A stretch of DNA of 64,000 bases from DATARR01 sp036376245 (lineage in GTDB: Bacteria; Acidobacteriota; Thermoanaerobaculia; Multivoradales; UBA5704), in contig DASVAS010000069.1 of assembly GCA_036376245.1 (NCBI GenBank), positions 77,087-141,086 of the forward strand. Reading direction: 5' to 3'. The notes below the pieces were generated by a model. The model was not told the DNA's origin, did no database searches, and saw only the letters and a program-made list of their open reading frames with translations. The translations under genes were made by a program, and so were the position numbers. This document shows positions 31,885 to 40,098 of this stretch, in pieces; the stretch's first letter is position 1; the number at the start of each line of letters is the position of its first letter.

Positions 31885-34026
31885 TCACCGCGCGCTCCCG
31901 CTGAGGCGGCGCACGAGATCCACGAGCTCGCCGGCGTCCAGGCTCTGCTTGGTCAGATAGGCGTCCGCCCCCACTTTGAGGCCACGCAGGCGGTCTTCGG
32001 GGCGGTCGCGGGTGGAGACCACGATGATGGGGAGTTGGGAGAAGTGCTCCATACCGCGCAGAGTCGCTGCAAGCTCGAAGCCGTCCATGCGCGGCATCTC
32101 GATGTCGGTGACCACGCAGTCGAAGCTCTCCTCGGCGAGCAGCGAGAGGGCCTCCTCGGCGTCGCTGGCCGGAGAGACCACGAAGCCGGCGTCCTCCAGG
32201 AGACGGCGCTCCATCTCGCGGGTGACCAGGGAGTCGTCCACCAGCAGCACCCGCACCCGGCGCGCCACCGCCTGCTGGCGCGCCGCGGGCAGGGCCCGCA
32301 GGTATTCGCGCTGGGCCAGGACCGCCGGCGCCAGCACCCCCACGGGCTCGCCGGAGGCGAGCAGGGCGACGCCCTCCAGCAGCCGGTCGGTGGGAGCGCG
32401 CCGGGTGATGGGCCGCACCAGCACCTCCTCCTCCCCGTCGACGTCGTCCACGGCGATCGCCAGGGGCTGGCCCGAGACGATCCCCTCCAGGAGGAGCTGG
32501 CTCTCGGCGGCCGGCTGGCCGTAGATCCGGGCCAGGGGCACGAAGGGGACGAGACGGTCGGGGAAGGAGGCCAGGGAGCGGCCGTCCCGCTCCACCACCA
32601 TGCCGTGAGAGAGGCGCGTGGCGCGGCGGACGATCGACCCGGGCAGGGCGATCCGGAGCTGCCCGACCCGCAGCAGCATCACGGACTCGCCGCGGCGGGC
32701 GACCGGCACCTCGACGATGAAGGTCGTGCCCTTGCGCGGCTCGGTCTCCACGAAGACCTCGCCGCCCAGGCGGTTGACGGCCGTGGCCACCACGTCCAGC
32801 CCGACGCCGCGGCCGGAGATCTCGGAGATCTGCTTGCGGGTCGAGAACCCCGGCGCGAAGAGGAGCCGCAGGGCCTCCTTCTTGCCCAGGCCCGGGGCGC
32901 TGGCGGCGTCCACCAGCCCCACGTCCACGGCCTGCTGGATCACCCGCTGGACGTCGATGCCGCCGCCGTCGTCCTCGATGATCAGGCGGACCTTGGGACC
33001 GTCGGGAAGGGCCTTGATGCGGATGCGTCCCGCCCGCGGCTTGCCGAGCGCCGCGCGCGCGTCCGGCGGCTCGATGCCATGGTCCACGGCGTTGCGCAGC
33101 AGGTGGAGCAGCGCCTCCTCCAGCTCGCGGGCGATGCGGCGGTCGAGGCGGGTCTCCTCGCCTTCCAGCTCGACCTCGACCTCGCGGTGGAGGGAGCGCG
33201 CCAGCTCGCGGGCGTAGCGGGCGAAGGAGAGGAGGAAGCCCCGCAGCGGCTGGAGCTGGAGCGAGAGCATCTTTTCGAGCTGCTCCTCGGCCGAGCGGAT
33301 CAGCCGGCGCTGCCCGCCCTCGAGCTCCACGGCGACGCGGCGCAGCATGGTGGCGAGCACGGCCAGCACCTGCGTGGGCTGCGGCTCGTGCAGGCCGTCC
33401 TCGGCCAGCCGGGCGAGGTCGTAGATGCGCTCGGTGATCTGCCGGCCGGCCACCGCCATGATGCGCACCTGGGTGGCCCGCTCGGCCACGGCGTCGAGCG
33501 CCGCGGCGTCCACCCGGACGTCGTTGGCGGAGGAAGAGGGCGCGGCGGCCTTCGCGGACGGCGCGGGGGCCGGCTGGGGAGCGGGTTCAGGCCGCGGCGC
33601 CGGTTCGGGCTCCGGAACCGCTTCCGCCACGACAGCCGCCGGTGCTTCCACGGCCGGCTCGGGCGGGCTCTCCGCCGCGGCCACGTGGTCGTGCATGCTC
33701 TGGAGCAGCTCGGCGTCCGCCACCGGCTCCCGGCCCTGCGAGACGGTCTCCACCAGGACCGTCAGCTCGTCCACCACCCGCGTCAGCAGTTGGATCATCC
33801 CCGGGCGGGCGGCGTGCAGCACCTCCTCGGCCGCGTGGCACAGCTCGGCCAGGGCGCCGATCCGCATCATCCGCCCCGCGCCCTTGAGGGTATGCAGCTC
33901 GCGCTTGGCCTCTATGACCGCCTGGGGATCGGCCTCCAGACGCGGCACGCAGGTGGCGAGCCGCTCCAGCCGGTCGCGCGCTTCCTCGACGAAGAGGGGG
34001 ATGAGATCGGCGAACTCCGTATCCAA
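31885..34026 (-). CDS. cheA: CheA hybrid histidine kinase with C-terminal receiver (WspE-like)
   Basis: This protein has 713 residues. The HPt domain (about 1-110) has phospho-acceptor H45 in ELHTLKGAGRMM. A Pro/Ala/Glu-rich linker follows (about 118-165), then the dimerisation region and HATPase domain (about 190-460; LLRNAVDHGIEP, DDGGGID, GRGVGLDVV, GTTF boxes). A CheW-like domain (about 460-580) and a receiver domain (about 590-713; CVVTDIEMPRMDG) complete it. The kinase should phosphorylate CheB, its own receiver and the GGDEF regulator. The likely start is TTG at 34026, 13 nt after the receptor stop, an uncommon start codon. The hybrid form is that of WspE and PilL-like kinases. Confidence 0.94.
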   Translation of the reverse strand: MDTEFADLIPLFVEEARDRLERLATCVPRLEADPQAVIEAKRELHTLKGAGRMMRIGALAELCHAAEEVLHAARPGMIQLLTRVVDELTVLVETVSQGREPVADAELLQSMHDHVAAAESPPEPAVEAPAAVVAEAVPEPEPAPRPEPAPQPAPAPSAKAAAPSSSANDVRVDAAALDAVAERATQVRIMAVAGRQITERIYDLARLAEDGLHEPQPTQVLAVLATMLRRVAVELEGGQRRLIRSAEEQLEKMLSLQLQPLRGFLLSFARYARELARSLHREVEVELEGEETRLDRRIARELEEALLHLLRNAVDHGIEPPDARAALGKPRAGRIRIKALPDGPKVRLIIEDDGGGIDVQRVIQQAVDVGLVDAASAPGLGKKEALRLLFAPGFSTRKQISEISGRGVGLDVVATAVNRLGGEVFVETEPRKGTTFIVEVPVARRGESVMLLRVGQLRIALPGSIVRRATRLSHGMVVERDGRSLASFPDRLVPFVPLARIYGQPAAESQLLLEGIVSGQPLAIAVDDVDGEEEVLVRPITRRAPTDRLLEGVALLASGEPVGVLAPAVLAQREYLRALPAARQQAVARRVRVLLVDDSLVTREMERRLLEDAGFVVSPASDAEEALSLLAEESFDCVVTDIEMPRMDGFELAATLRGMEHFSQLPIIVVSTRDRPEDRLRGLKVGADAYLTKQSLDAGELVDLVRRLSGSAR

Positions 34027-34039
34027 GAAGACCCCAACG

Positions 34040-35674
34040 TCAGATCTTGGTCCAACTGTCCACGTTCACGTCGAGCCCGAGGACCCCCTCCAACTGGCCG
34101 TTCTCGTAGACTGGCGAGGCCGCGGTGAAGATCGGCTGGCCCGAGAGGAGGGAGTTGAAGAGGGGCGTCATGATGGTGTGCCCTTCGCGCACCGCCGCCT
34201 TGTACCACGGCCGATCCGAGAAGCCGTCCCCCACCCGGACGGCGGCCGGCACCTCGCGGTCGCCGACGATCTGGCGGTTGACCGTGAGGGCGTTCTGGTT
34301 CCGCCGGCCGTCGTAGAAGTAGAGGCACTCCACGTAAGGCTGCTTGTGCACCAGCTCCTCCAGCAGGCGCTCGATGGCCTCCCAGTTGCCGAGCCGGCGC
34401 CGCACCTCCCGGCTCCAGGCCTCGGCCAGATGCTTGAGCGAGTGCGGCGAGTCCAGATGGAAGGACTGGGCGAGCATCTGGATGACCAGCCCCAGGCGGT
34501 TCAGCCGGTCGGCGGTCTCGGTGAAGTGCTTGAGGCCGTCCGCCATCCGTTGCACGACCTGGCTGACCTCCTTGAGGGTGAGCACCACCTCGTCCGAGGC
34601 GGCGTTCTGCTGCTGGGTGGCGAGGGAGATCTCGCGCGCCACCCGGGCGGTGTCGCTGGAGGCGCCCCGCAGATCCTCGATGGACGAGGCCGCGGCCCGC
34701 GCCCGCTCCAGCACCCGCCCCGCCTCCTTGCTCCCCTCCTCGGTGGCGACCACCGTGGCGCGGATGGAGCCGGCGAACTCGTCCAGCAGGTTGCGCACCG
34801 AGTCGACCGATTCCTGGGAACGCTGGGCGAGGCGCCGCACCTCCTCCGCCACCACGGAGAAGCGGCGGCCATGGCCGCCCGCCGCCGCGGCCTCGATGGC
34901 CGCGTTCAGGGAGAGGATGTGGGTCTCCTGGGCGATGTCGGTGATGAGGTCCAGGACGCGGTAGATCTCCTTCGAGCGCGTGCCCAGGTGCTCGGCGCGG
35001 TTGGAGATGCCGCTGATCCGCTTCTTGACCTCCTCGATGCCGTCGACGGCCTCCTCGACGGCCCCCTGCCCGCTGTTGCCGCTCTCCTCCGCCGCCTGCG
35101 CGAGATCGGCCTGGGCGGCGGCGTTGTCGGCGATCTGGGACGCCGTGCGCGCCAGCTCCTCCATGGCGGCCGTGATCTCCACCACCGAAGCCGCCTGCTC
35201 GGAGGAGCCGGAGGCCAGCTCGGAGGCGATCTCGTTGACGGCGTTGGCGGCCGAGGCCACCTCGATCGAGCTGCCCTGGATCTGCTGCGCCAGCACGTCG
35301 AGGGCGTTGGTGGCGTTCGCCAGCGAAACCGCCAGGCGGCCGGGCAGGGAGCTCGCGCTCTCCGAGCAGTTCACCAGGTCGCCGTCGCGCAGGCGGTCGA
35401 GAGCCTGCACCAGGGTCGCCTCGATCGCCTCCCGCCGCTTCTCGGCTCCCGCCACCCGGTGATGGAGCCACTGCTGCGACCGGTAGATGACCCGGTGGTA
35501 GAGCGCCACCGTGCCCACGGCCACCAGCATGAAGGCGTTGAACAGCCAGTTATGGGAGCCGCCCGCTTCGGTCACCATCAGCAGCACCAGCCCCGAGAGG
35601 GCGATGCCGCCCAGGATGAGCATCCCGGTCAGCGCCGGATTGAACGCTTCACTCGCTCGCTTCATCGAGGCCAT
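34040..35674 (-). CDS. Methyl-accepting chemotaxis protein with C-terminal Cache-like sensor, copy 2
   Basis: This 544-residue protein has two N-terminal membrane helices (about 14-34 and 43-61) with almost no periplasmic loop. A long coiled-coil signalling domain follows (about 110-390), whose hairpin tip reads HILSLNAAIEAAAAGGHGRRFSVVAEEVRRLAQRS. The C-terminal part (about 415-544) looks like a Cache/PDC sensor half: RPWYKAAVREG, TPLFNSLLSGQPIFTAASPV, GVLGLDVNVDSW. No HAMP domain and no CheR-docking pentapeptide are seen. The sensor is thus on the cytosolic side and after the signalling domain, the reverse of the usual order. Its start overlaps the end of the small CheW-like gene. Confidence 0.92.
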   Translation of the reverse strand: MASMKRASEAFNPALTGMLILGGIALSGLVLLMVTEAGGSHNWLFNAFMLVAVGTVALYHRVIYRSQQWLHHRVAGAEKRREAIEATLVQALDRLRDGDLVNCSESASSLPGRLAVSLANATNALDVLAQQIQGSSIEVASAANAVNEIASELASGSSEQAASVVEITAAMEELARTASQIADNAAAQADLAQAAEESGNSGQGAVEEAVDGIEEVKKRISGISNRAEHLGTRSKEIYRVLDLITDIAQETHILSLNAAIEAAAAGGHGRRFSVVAEEVRRLAQRSQESVDSVRNLLDEFAGSIRATVVATEEGSKEAGRVLERARAAASSIEDLRGASSDTARVAREISLATQQQNAASDEVVLTLKEVSQVVQRMADGLKHFTETADRLNRLGLVIQMLAQSFHLDSPHSLKHLAEAWSREVRRRLGNWEAIERLLEELVHKQPYVECLYFYDGRRNQNALTVNRQIVGDREVPAAVRVGDGFSDRPWYKAAVREGHTIMTPLFNSLLSGQPIFTAASPVYENGQLEGVLGLDVNVDSWTKI

Positions 35675-35978
35675 CTCCTCCAGGGGACCGCAAAACGGCC
35701 GGGAGGCGTCCCGGGTCCACCACCACGACCGGCAGTTGGCCGTGCACGGCGAGCCCCGCCGGCTCCTCGGCCCAGAACCGCCTCAACAACGGGGCCGGCC
35801 GGACCACCAGGTCCTCCACCACCCCCAGGATCTCGTCCGCGGCCAGCGCGGCGCCGCCCACTTCGAGCCGGTAGCGGCCGTCCTCCCAGGCCAGCCCCTC
35901 GACCGCGGCGTTGGAGATCCCCCAGACGCCGCCCGCGCGGCGCAGCAGCAGGAAGCCGCGGGCGTCCGGGACGCTCAC
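35649..35978 (-). CDS. Short CheW-like protein (109 aa)
   Basis: The 109 residues begin with GTG at 35978, overlapping the cheW stop (GTGA). The end overlaps the start of the second receptor gene by 26 nt. It contains two stretches reminiscent of CheW strands: GFLLLRRAGGVWGISNAAVEGL near the start and GLAVHGQLPVVVVDPGRLP near the end. The intervening part is shorter than in full CheW (about 140-150 residues). By position it fits the second CheW (WspB/WspD) of Wsp systems. The homology is weak, so it could also be an unrelated regulator. Confidence 0.65.
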   Translation of the reverse strand: MSVPDARGFLLLRRAGGVWGISNAAVEGLAWEDGRYRLEVGGAALAADEILGVVEDLVVRPAPLLRRFWAEEPAGLAVHGQLPVVVVDPGRLPAVLRSPGGDGLDEASE

Positions 35979-36415
35979 GCCTCCCTCCCCAGCGCCTCGA
36001 GGTTGAGGACGCGCACGACCGCGCCGCCGACCGGCGCTTCGCCGAGCAACAGGCCGCCGTCGCCCGCCACCACGGAATCCGCCGGCACATGGGCGACTTC
36101 CAGGGCGGCGTCCGCCGCGAGCCCCACCGCCTCCCGCGCCTCGGCCGGGCCCACCCAGACCACCACCGTCACCGGATAGGACGGGTTCGGCCCCGGCGGC
36201 GAGCTGACCAGCCGCGCCAGGTTGAGCACGGGGAGCGGCTCGCCGCCGAACTCCGCCAGCCCTTCCAGCGCGCCCGCCGCGCCCGGCAGCGGGTGCACGG
36301 AGAGGGAGCGCACCACCCGCCGCACCGCCGCCAGCGGCAGCGCGCAGGTGTACTCCCCGGCCTGCACCAGGAGGTGCGTGCCTTCCCGCCGCGTGGCCTG
36401 CGCCGGCTCGCTCAC
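35975..36415 (-). CDS. cheW: Chemotaxis coupling protein CheW
   Basis: This 146-residue CheW domain begins HLLVQAGEYTCALPLAAVRRVVR, followed by HPLPGAAGALEGLAEFGGEPLPVLNLARL and a C-terminal GGAVVRVLNLEALG. These match the coupling protein that links receptors to CheA. It lies 3 nt after the stop of the first receptor gene and overlaps the small CheW-like gene, so it is part of one long operon. It works at the inner-membrane receptor array. Confidence 0.92.
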   Translation of the reverse strand: MSEPAQATRREGTHLLVQAGEYTCALPLAAVRRVVRSLSVHPLPGAAGALEGLAEFGGEPLPVLNLARLVSSPPGPNPSYPVTVVVWVGPAEAREAVGLAADAALEVAHVPADSVVAGDGGLLLGEAPVGGAVVRVLNLEALGREA

Positions 36416-36418
36416 GGC

Positions 36419-38074
36419 TCAGATCCTCGTCCAGCCGGTGACGTTGATGTCGATCCCCAGCACGGCGGTGATCGTGCCGTTGCCGTCGCGCAAGGGCGTG
36501 CAGACGGTGAAGCAGGCCTCCGAGTTCTGCATCGACTCGTAGGGCGGGATGAGGGTCGTGCGCCAGTGCCGGGAGACCGCCTTGAACCACGGGCGGTGGC
36601 GCACGTCCGTCTCCCGCACCTTGGCGGCCAGGGCGCGCTGCCGCTCGTCGAGCAGGTTCTGGTTGAAGCTCAGCACCTGCGTGCCGCCGTCGGTGCCCAT
36701 CAGGTAGCCCAGCTCGACGAAGGGCGCCTCGCGCACCAGGTCTTCGAGCGCCTTCTCCTTCTCGGGGAGGGACTCCAGGCCCTCCAGCCGCCGCGCCCAG
36801 TCCTCCACCAGGTGCTTGAGCGAGCGCGGGGAATCGAGGTGGAAGGACTGCGCCAGGAGCTGGATCTCCAGCCCCAGCGTGTTGAGGCGGTCCGCCGTGC
36901 TCGAAAGGTTCTTGAGGCCGCCGGTCATCCGCTGCACGACCATGCTCACCTCGCGCAGGGTCATCACCACCTCGTCCGAGGCGGCGTTCTGCTGCTGGGT
37001 GGCCATGGAGATCTGGCGAGCTACGGTGGAGGTGTCGCTCGACGCCCGGCGCAGCTCCTCGATGGCGGAGGCCGCCGCCCGCGAGCGCTCCAGCACCCGC
37101 GTCGCCTCCTTGCTCCCCTCCTCGGTGGCGACGATGGTGGCGCGGATGGAGCTGGAGAACTCGTCGAGCAGGTTGCGCACCGACTCCACCGACTCCTGCG
37201 AGCGCTGGGCGAGGTGGCGCACCTCCTCGGCCACCACCGAAAAGCGCCGGCCGTCGGCGCCCGCCGCCGCCGCCTCGATGGCGGCGTTCAGCGACAGGAT
37301 GTGGGTCTCCTGGGCGATCTCGGTGATCAGGTCGAGCACCCGGTAGATCTCCTTGGAGCGGGTGCCGAGGGCGTCGGCGCGGTTGGCGATGGCGCTGATG
37401 CGCTTCTGCACCTCCTCGACGCCGGTGACCGCTTCGAAGACGGCGGCCGAGCCGGCATCGCCGCTCATCTCGGCCCGCGACGCCAGCTCGGCCTGCCGGG
37501 TGGCGTTCTCGGCGATCTGCGACGCCGTCCGCGCCAGTTGCTCCATGGCGGCGGTGATCTCCACCACCGAGGCCGCCTGCTGCGAGGAGCCCGCCGCCAG
37601 CTCCGACGCGATCTCGTTCACCGCGTCGGCGGCCGAGGCCACCTCGATCGAGCTGTCCTGGATCTGCTGCGCGAGCTGCGACAGGGCCTCGCTGGCCGCC
37701 TCGGACATCTTCGCCAGCCGCTCGGGAAAATCCTTGGTGTGCTCGATCGAGCGCACCAGGTCCCCGGCGCCGAGCTGCTCGAAGGCCGCGATCAGCTCGC
37801 GCTCCAGCCGGGCCCAACGCTCGCGGGTCTGGGGGAGACGGCGCTCCAGGTCGCGGAAGTAGGGGAAGACCCAGATGAAGTAGGCGATCAGCCCGGTCAG
37901 CCCCAGCGCCAAGAAGACGAGCCGCGGCCATGCCGGCCCTCCCGACGAGGCGCCCAGCGCCAGCAGGAGGAATCCCACCAGCGTCAGGCCGACGACGAGG
38001 ATCATGCCCAGCCAGGCGTTGTCGGTATGGCGGCCTGTGGGACCCGTCACCGCGCTATCCGCTTCTGCGTCCAT
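36419..38074 (-). CDS. Methyl-accepting chemotaxis protein with C-terminal Cache-like sensor, copy 1
   Basis: This 551-residue paralogue of the second receptor has two N-terminal helices (about 22-42 and 50-68) and a coiled-coil signalling domain (about 110-395; tip HILSLNAAIEAAAAGADGRRFSVVAEEVRHLAQRS). A C-terminal Cache-like region (about 420-551) contains RPWFKAVSRHW, TTLIPPYESMQNSEACFTVCTPL and AVLGIDINVTGW. The Met at 38074 was chosen because the membrane helices follow closely and an AGGAG stands upstream; a longer reading would enter the intergenic region. It is the first gene of the Wsp-like operon. The two receptors differ mostly in the sensor part, so they may answer to different ligands. 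Confidence 0.92.
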   Translation of the reverse strand: MDAEADSAVTGPTGRHTDNAWLGMILVVGLTLVGFLLLALGASSGGPAWPRLVFLALGLTGLIAYFIWVFPYFRDLERRLPQTRERWARLERELIAAFEQLGAGDLVRSIEHTKDFPERLAKMSEAASEALSQLAQQIQDSSIEVASAADAVNEIASELAAGSSQQAASVVEITAAMEQLARTASQIAENATRQAELASRAEMSGDAGSAAVFEAVTGVEEVQKRISAIANRADALGTRSKEIYRVLDLITEIAQETHILSLNAAIEAAAAGADGRRFSVVAEEVRHLAQRSQESVESVRNLLDEFSSSIRATIVATEEGSKEATRVLERSRAAASAIEELRRASSDTSTVARQISMATQQQNAASDEVVMTLREVSMVVQRMTGGLKNLSSTADRLNTLGLEIQLLAQSFHLDSPRSLKHLVEDWARRLEGLESLPEKEKALEDLVREAPFVELGYLMGTDGGTQVLSFNQNLLDERQRALAAKVRETDVRHRPWFKAVSRHWRTTLIPPYESMQNSEACFTVCTPLRDGNGTITAVLGIDINVTGWTRI

Positions 38075-38244
38075 CCTCGAGATTTCTCCTGTCGACCCGC
38101 CGGCGGATAGAGCGAACCGCCACCACCACGACGGTCTGAGCGGCGTACTTCCGGCGTTTTCCAAACTGAACGTGCGCCGTAGGATAGGGGATTCGCACCC
38201 CTGCCGCAAGCGCGCCGCCGCCCCTGGACTGCGCAGGCCCCCTG

Positions 38245-38273
38245 TTGAAAGCCCGGACGAATTGGGCTATAGA
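38245..38273 (+). promoter_or_regulatory. Sigma70-type promoter for the FadL-like gene
   Basis: TTGAAA at 38245-38250 and TATAGA at 38268-38273 are spaced exactly 17 bp, in a locally A+T-rich patch about 110 bp before the FadL-like start. It is the best promoter match seen in the window. The surrounding 309-bp gap (38075-38383) also has to hold the promoter of the divergent chemosensory operon, which I could not identify. Confidence 0.6.
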
Positions 38274-38383
38274 ATATGTCTAATAATTTCGCTTTCTCCT
38301 CAGATGTGCAAGGGCTTTGGCTTGAGCTCGCCCTCGACTGCCCGGGGGTGCGCGTACTGTTCACGCAGGTTCAGGGAGATTGT

Positions 38384-39649
38384 ATGAATCGGAAAGGCCT
38401 CGCTCCAGTTGTACTCCTCTCATTCGCTCTCGCCACGCCCGCGGCCTGGGCCGGCAACGGGCACGTCCTCCACGGCATCGGCGCCGTCAACAGCTCGATG
38501 GGCGGCGCCGGCGTGGCGCTGCCCAACGACGCCCTCGGCGCGCTCAATCTCAACCCCGCGCTGCTGGCGCGGATGGAAGGCCACAAGTTCGAGTTCAGCG
38601 TCGAGTACAACAACCCCGGCAACGCCGTCGAGAGCAGCGTCGGTCCCTTCTCCGGCCGCACGGAGGACGACGGCGACACGGTGCTCATCCCGGCCGTCGG
38701 CTGGGCCCGCCACAAGGCGGGCTCGCGGGTGGGTTACGGCATGGGCGTCCTCGGCCTCGCCGGGTTCGGCGTCGACTATCCGCAGGACCCCACCAACCCG
38801 CTGCTGGCGCCACAGCCCTTCGGGTTCGGCCGCGTGTATTCGAACTACCAGCTCATCAAGATCCCGTTCGTGGCGGCGTGGCAGCTCAGCGACTCCTTCT
38901 CCCTGGGCGTGTCGTTCAACGCCGCCCTCGGCACGCTGACCGCCGATCCCGCCGGTTTCGCGACGCCCGACTGCTCCGGCCCCACCGGCCCCTGCTTCTT
39001 CCCGCGCGTCAACTCGGACAGCGCCTGGGGCTTCGGCGCCACCGTAGGCGTCCACTACCAGATCAACCCGGCGTGGGCCCTCGGCCTCTCCTACGGTACG
39101 GAGATCGATTTCGAGGACTTCGAGTTCAACTCCGCGGTGGCGAATCCGAACCTGCCGACCTTCGGCACCAACCGTGAGATCACGCTCCAGCTCAACTACC
39201 CGTCGGTCATCGTGGGCGGGATCGCCTTCACCCCCTCCGACCGGCTGGCCATCGCCGTCGACGGCAAGATGATCAACTACGAGGACACCGAGGGCTTCGC
39301 CGACGTCCTGGGCTTCGAGGACATCGTGGTCTATGACATCGGCGTGCAGTACCGGGCCACCGACCGCATCACCCTGCGCGGCGGCTACAACGTGGCCGAG
39401 AATCCGATCCCCGAGGAGAGGACCTTCTTCACCGTGTCGGTGCCGGCCATCTTCGAGGACCGCGTCTCCCTCGGCGTCGGCCTGCGCGTCAACGAGGCCC
39501 TGGAGCTGAACGCGGGCTACTACAAGGTGTTCGAGAACCGGATCACCGGCCCCTTCGTGAATCCCGCCATCGGTCCGGTGCCCGGCACCTCGGTGACCAC
39601 CGAGATGTCCATGGAATCCATCCTCGTCGCCTTCTCGTTCAACCTTTAA
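38384..39649 (+). CDS. OMPP1/FadL/TodX family outer-membrane transporter
   Basis: This 421-residue protein has a signal peptide (1-22, ending AWA-GN). The FadL-type hatch begins LHGIGAVNSSMGGAGVALPNDALGALNLNPALLARMEG, followed by regularly spaced barrel strands and a C-terminal strand ending in aromatic and hydrophobic residues (ESILVAFSFNL). These channels take up hydrophobic compounds such as fatty acids across the outer membrane. The start at ATG 38384 follows GGGAG; a longer upstream frame lacks sense before the signal peptide. A strong hairpin terminator follows the stop. The long-chain acyl-CoA synthetase gene at 62 kb may use its cargo, but this is inference. Confidence 0.9.
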   Translation: MNRKGLAPVVLLSFALATPAAWAGNGHVLHGIGAVNSSMGGAGVALPNDALGALNLNPALLARMEGHKFEFSVEYNNPGNAVESSVGPFSGRTEDDGDTVLIPAVGWARHKAGSRVGYGMGVLGLAGFGVDYPQDPTNPLLAPQPFGFGRVYSNYQLIKIPFVAAWQLSDSFSLGVSFNAALGTLTADPAGFATPDCSGPTGPCFFPRVNSDSAWGFGATVGVHYQINPAWALGLSYGTEIDFEDFEFNSAVANPNLPTFGTNREITLQLNYPSVIVGGIAFTPSDRLAIAVDGKMINYEDTEGFADVLGFEDIVVYDIGVQYRATDRITLRGGYNVAENPIPEERTFFTVSVPAIFEDRVSLGVGLRVNEALELNAGYYKVFENRITGPFVNPAIGPVPGTSVTTEMSMESILVAFSFNL

Positions 39650-39673
39650 GCTGCTGTAAAATGAGTTGGAGTG

Positions 39674-39705
39674 GGGCGGGGGCTTCACCCCCGCCCTTTT
39701 CTTTA
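39674..39705 (+). terminator. Intrinsic terminator after the FadL-like gene
   Basis: Arms 39674-39682 (GGGCGGGGG) and 39688-39696 (CCCCCGCCC) pair perfectly around a 5-nt CTTCA loop, followed by TTTTCTTTAT. It lies 24 nt after the stop codon and before the STAS-like gene start. Confidence 0.85.
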
Positions 39706-39714
39706 TCGGCTGCC

Positions 39715-40098
39715 ATGCACCGGATCGAGGAGACTCCGTACGGCTATCGCCTGGGGATCCAGGGCTTCCTGGGTCCCGACGAGGCGGACGCGATGCTCGC
39801 GGATCTGAAGTCCACCCTGCGCCCCCGGGGCGGCCTGCTCATCGACCTCCGGCGGATCCCCACCCTCCACCCCGACGCCCAGGAAGCCCTGAAGCTCGCC
39901 CTCCTGCACTGCCGGGAAGCCGGCATGGAGAGGGCCGTCTGCCTGCTGGACAGCGCCATCGTCCGGCTCCAGACGCACTGCGTCGCGCGGGACGCCGGTC
40001 TCGAAGACGCCGTCCGCGCCGTCGACGTCTCCAGTCAATCCGACTGGGAAAGGGCCGCTCTCGACTGGATCGAGCGGGGGATCGATCCCGACTCCTAG
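39715..40098 (+). CDS. STAS/SpoIIAA-like small protein
   Basis: This 127-residue soluble protein has alternating strands and helices. It begins with RLGIQGFLGPDEADAML and a central GGLLIDLRRIPTLHPDAQEAL strand-turn-helix that resembles the core of STAS or SpoIIAA-like domains. ERAVCLLDSAIVRLQTHCVARDAG then gives the next strand and helix. STAS-like domains often serve as protein-interaction switches. No kinase or phosphatase partner is nearby. The ATG at 39715 was chosen because it follows the terminator. Its stop overlaps by 4 nt the convergent M20 peptidase stop. The family assignment is tentative. Confidence 0.65.
   Translation: MHRIEETPYGYRLGIQGFLGPDEADAMLADLKSTLRPRGGLLIDLRRIPTLHPDAQEALKLALLHCREAGMERAVCLLDSAIVRLQTHCVARDAGLEDAVRAVDVSSQSDWERAALDWIERGIDPDS

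Noticed and set aside
27992..38074. Flagellar chemotaxis operon
   Set aside because: There is no cheY, cheZ, motA/B or flagellar gene. The CheA-REC, CheR-TPR and GGDEF output fit a Wsp-like set instead.
33425..38110. Plus-strand open frame of 1561 codons opposite the chemosensory genes
   Set aside because: Shadow of CheA, CheW and receptor genes, whose minus-strand motifs are complete.
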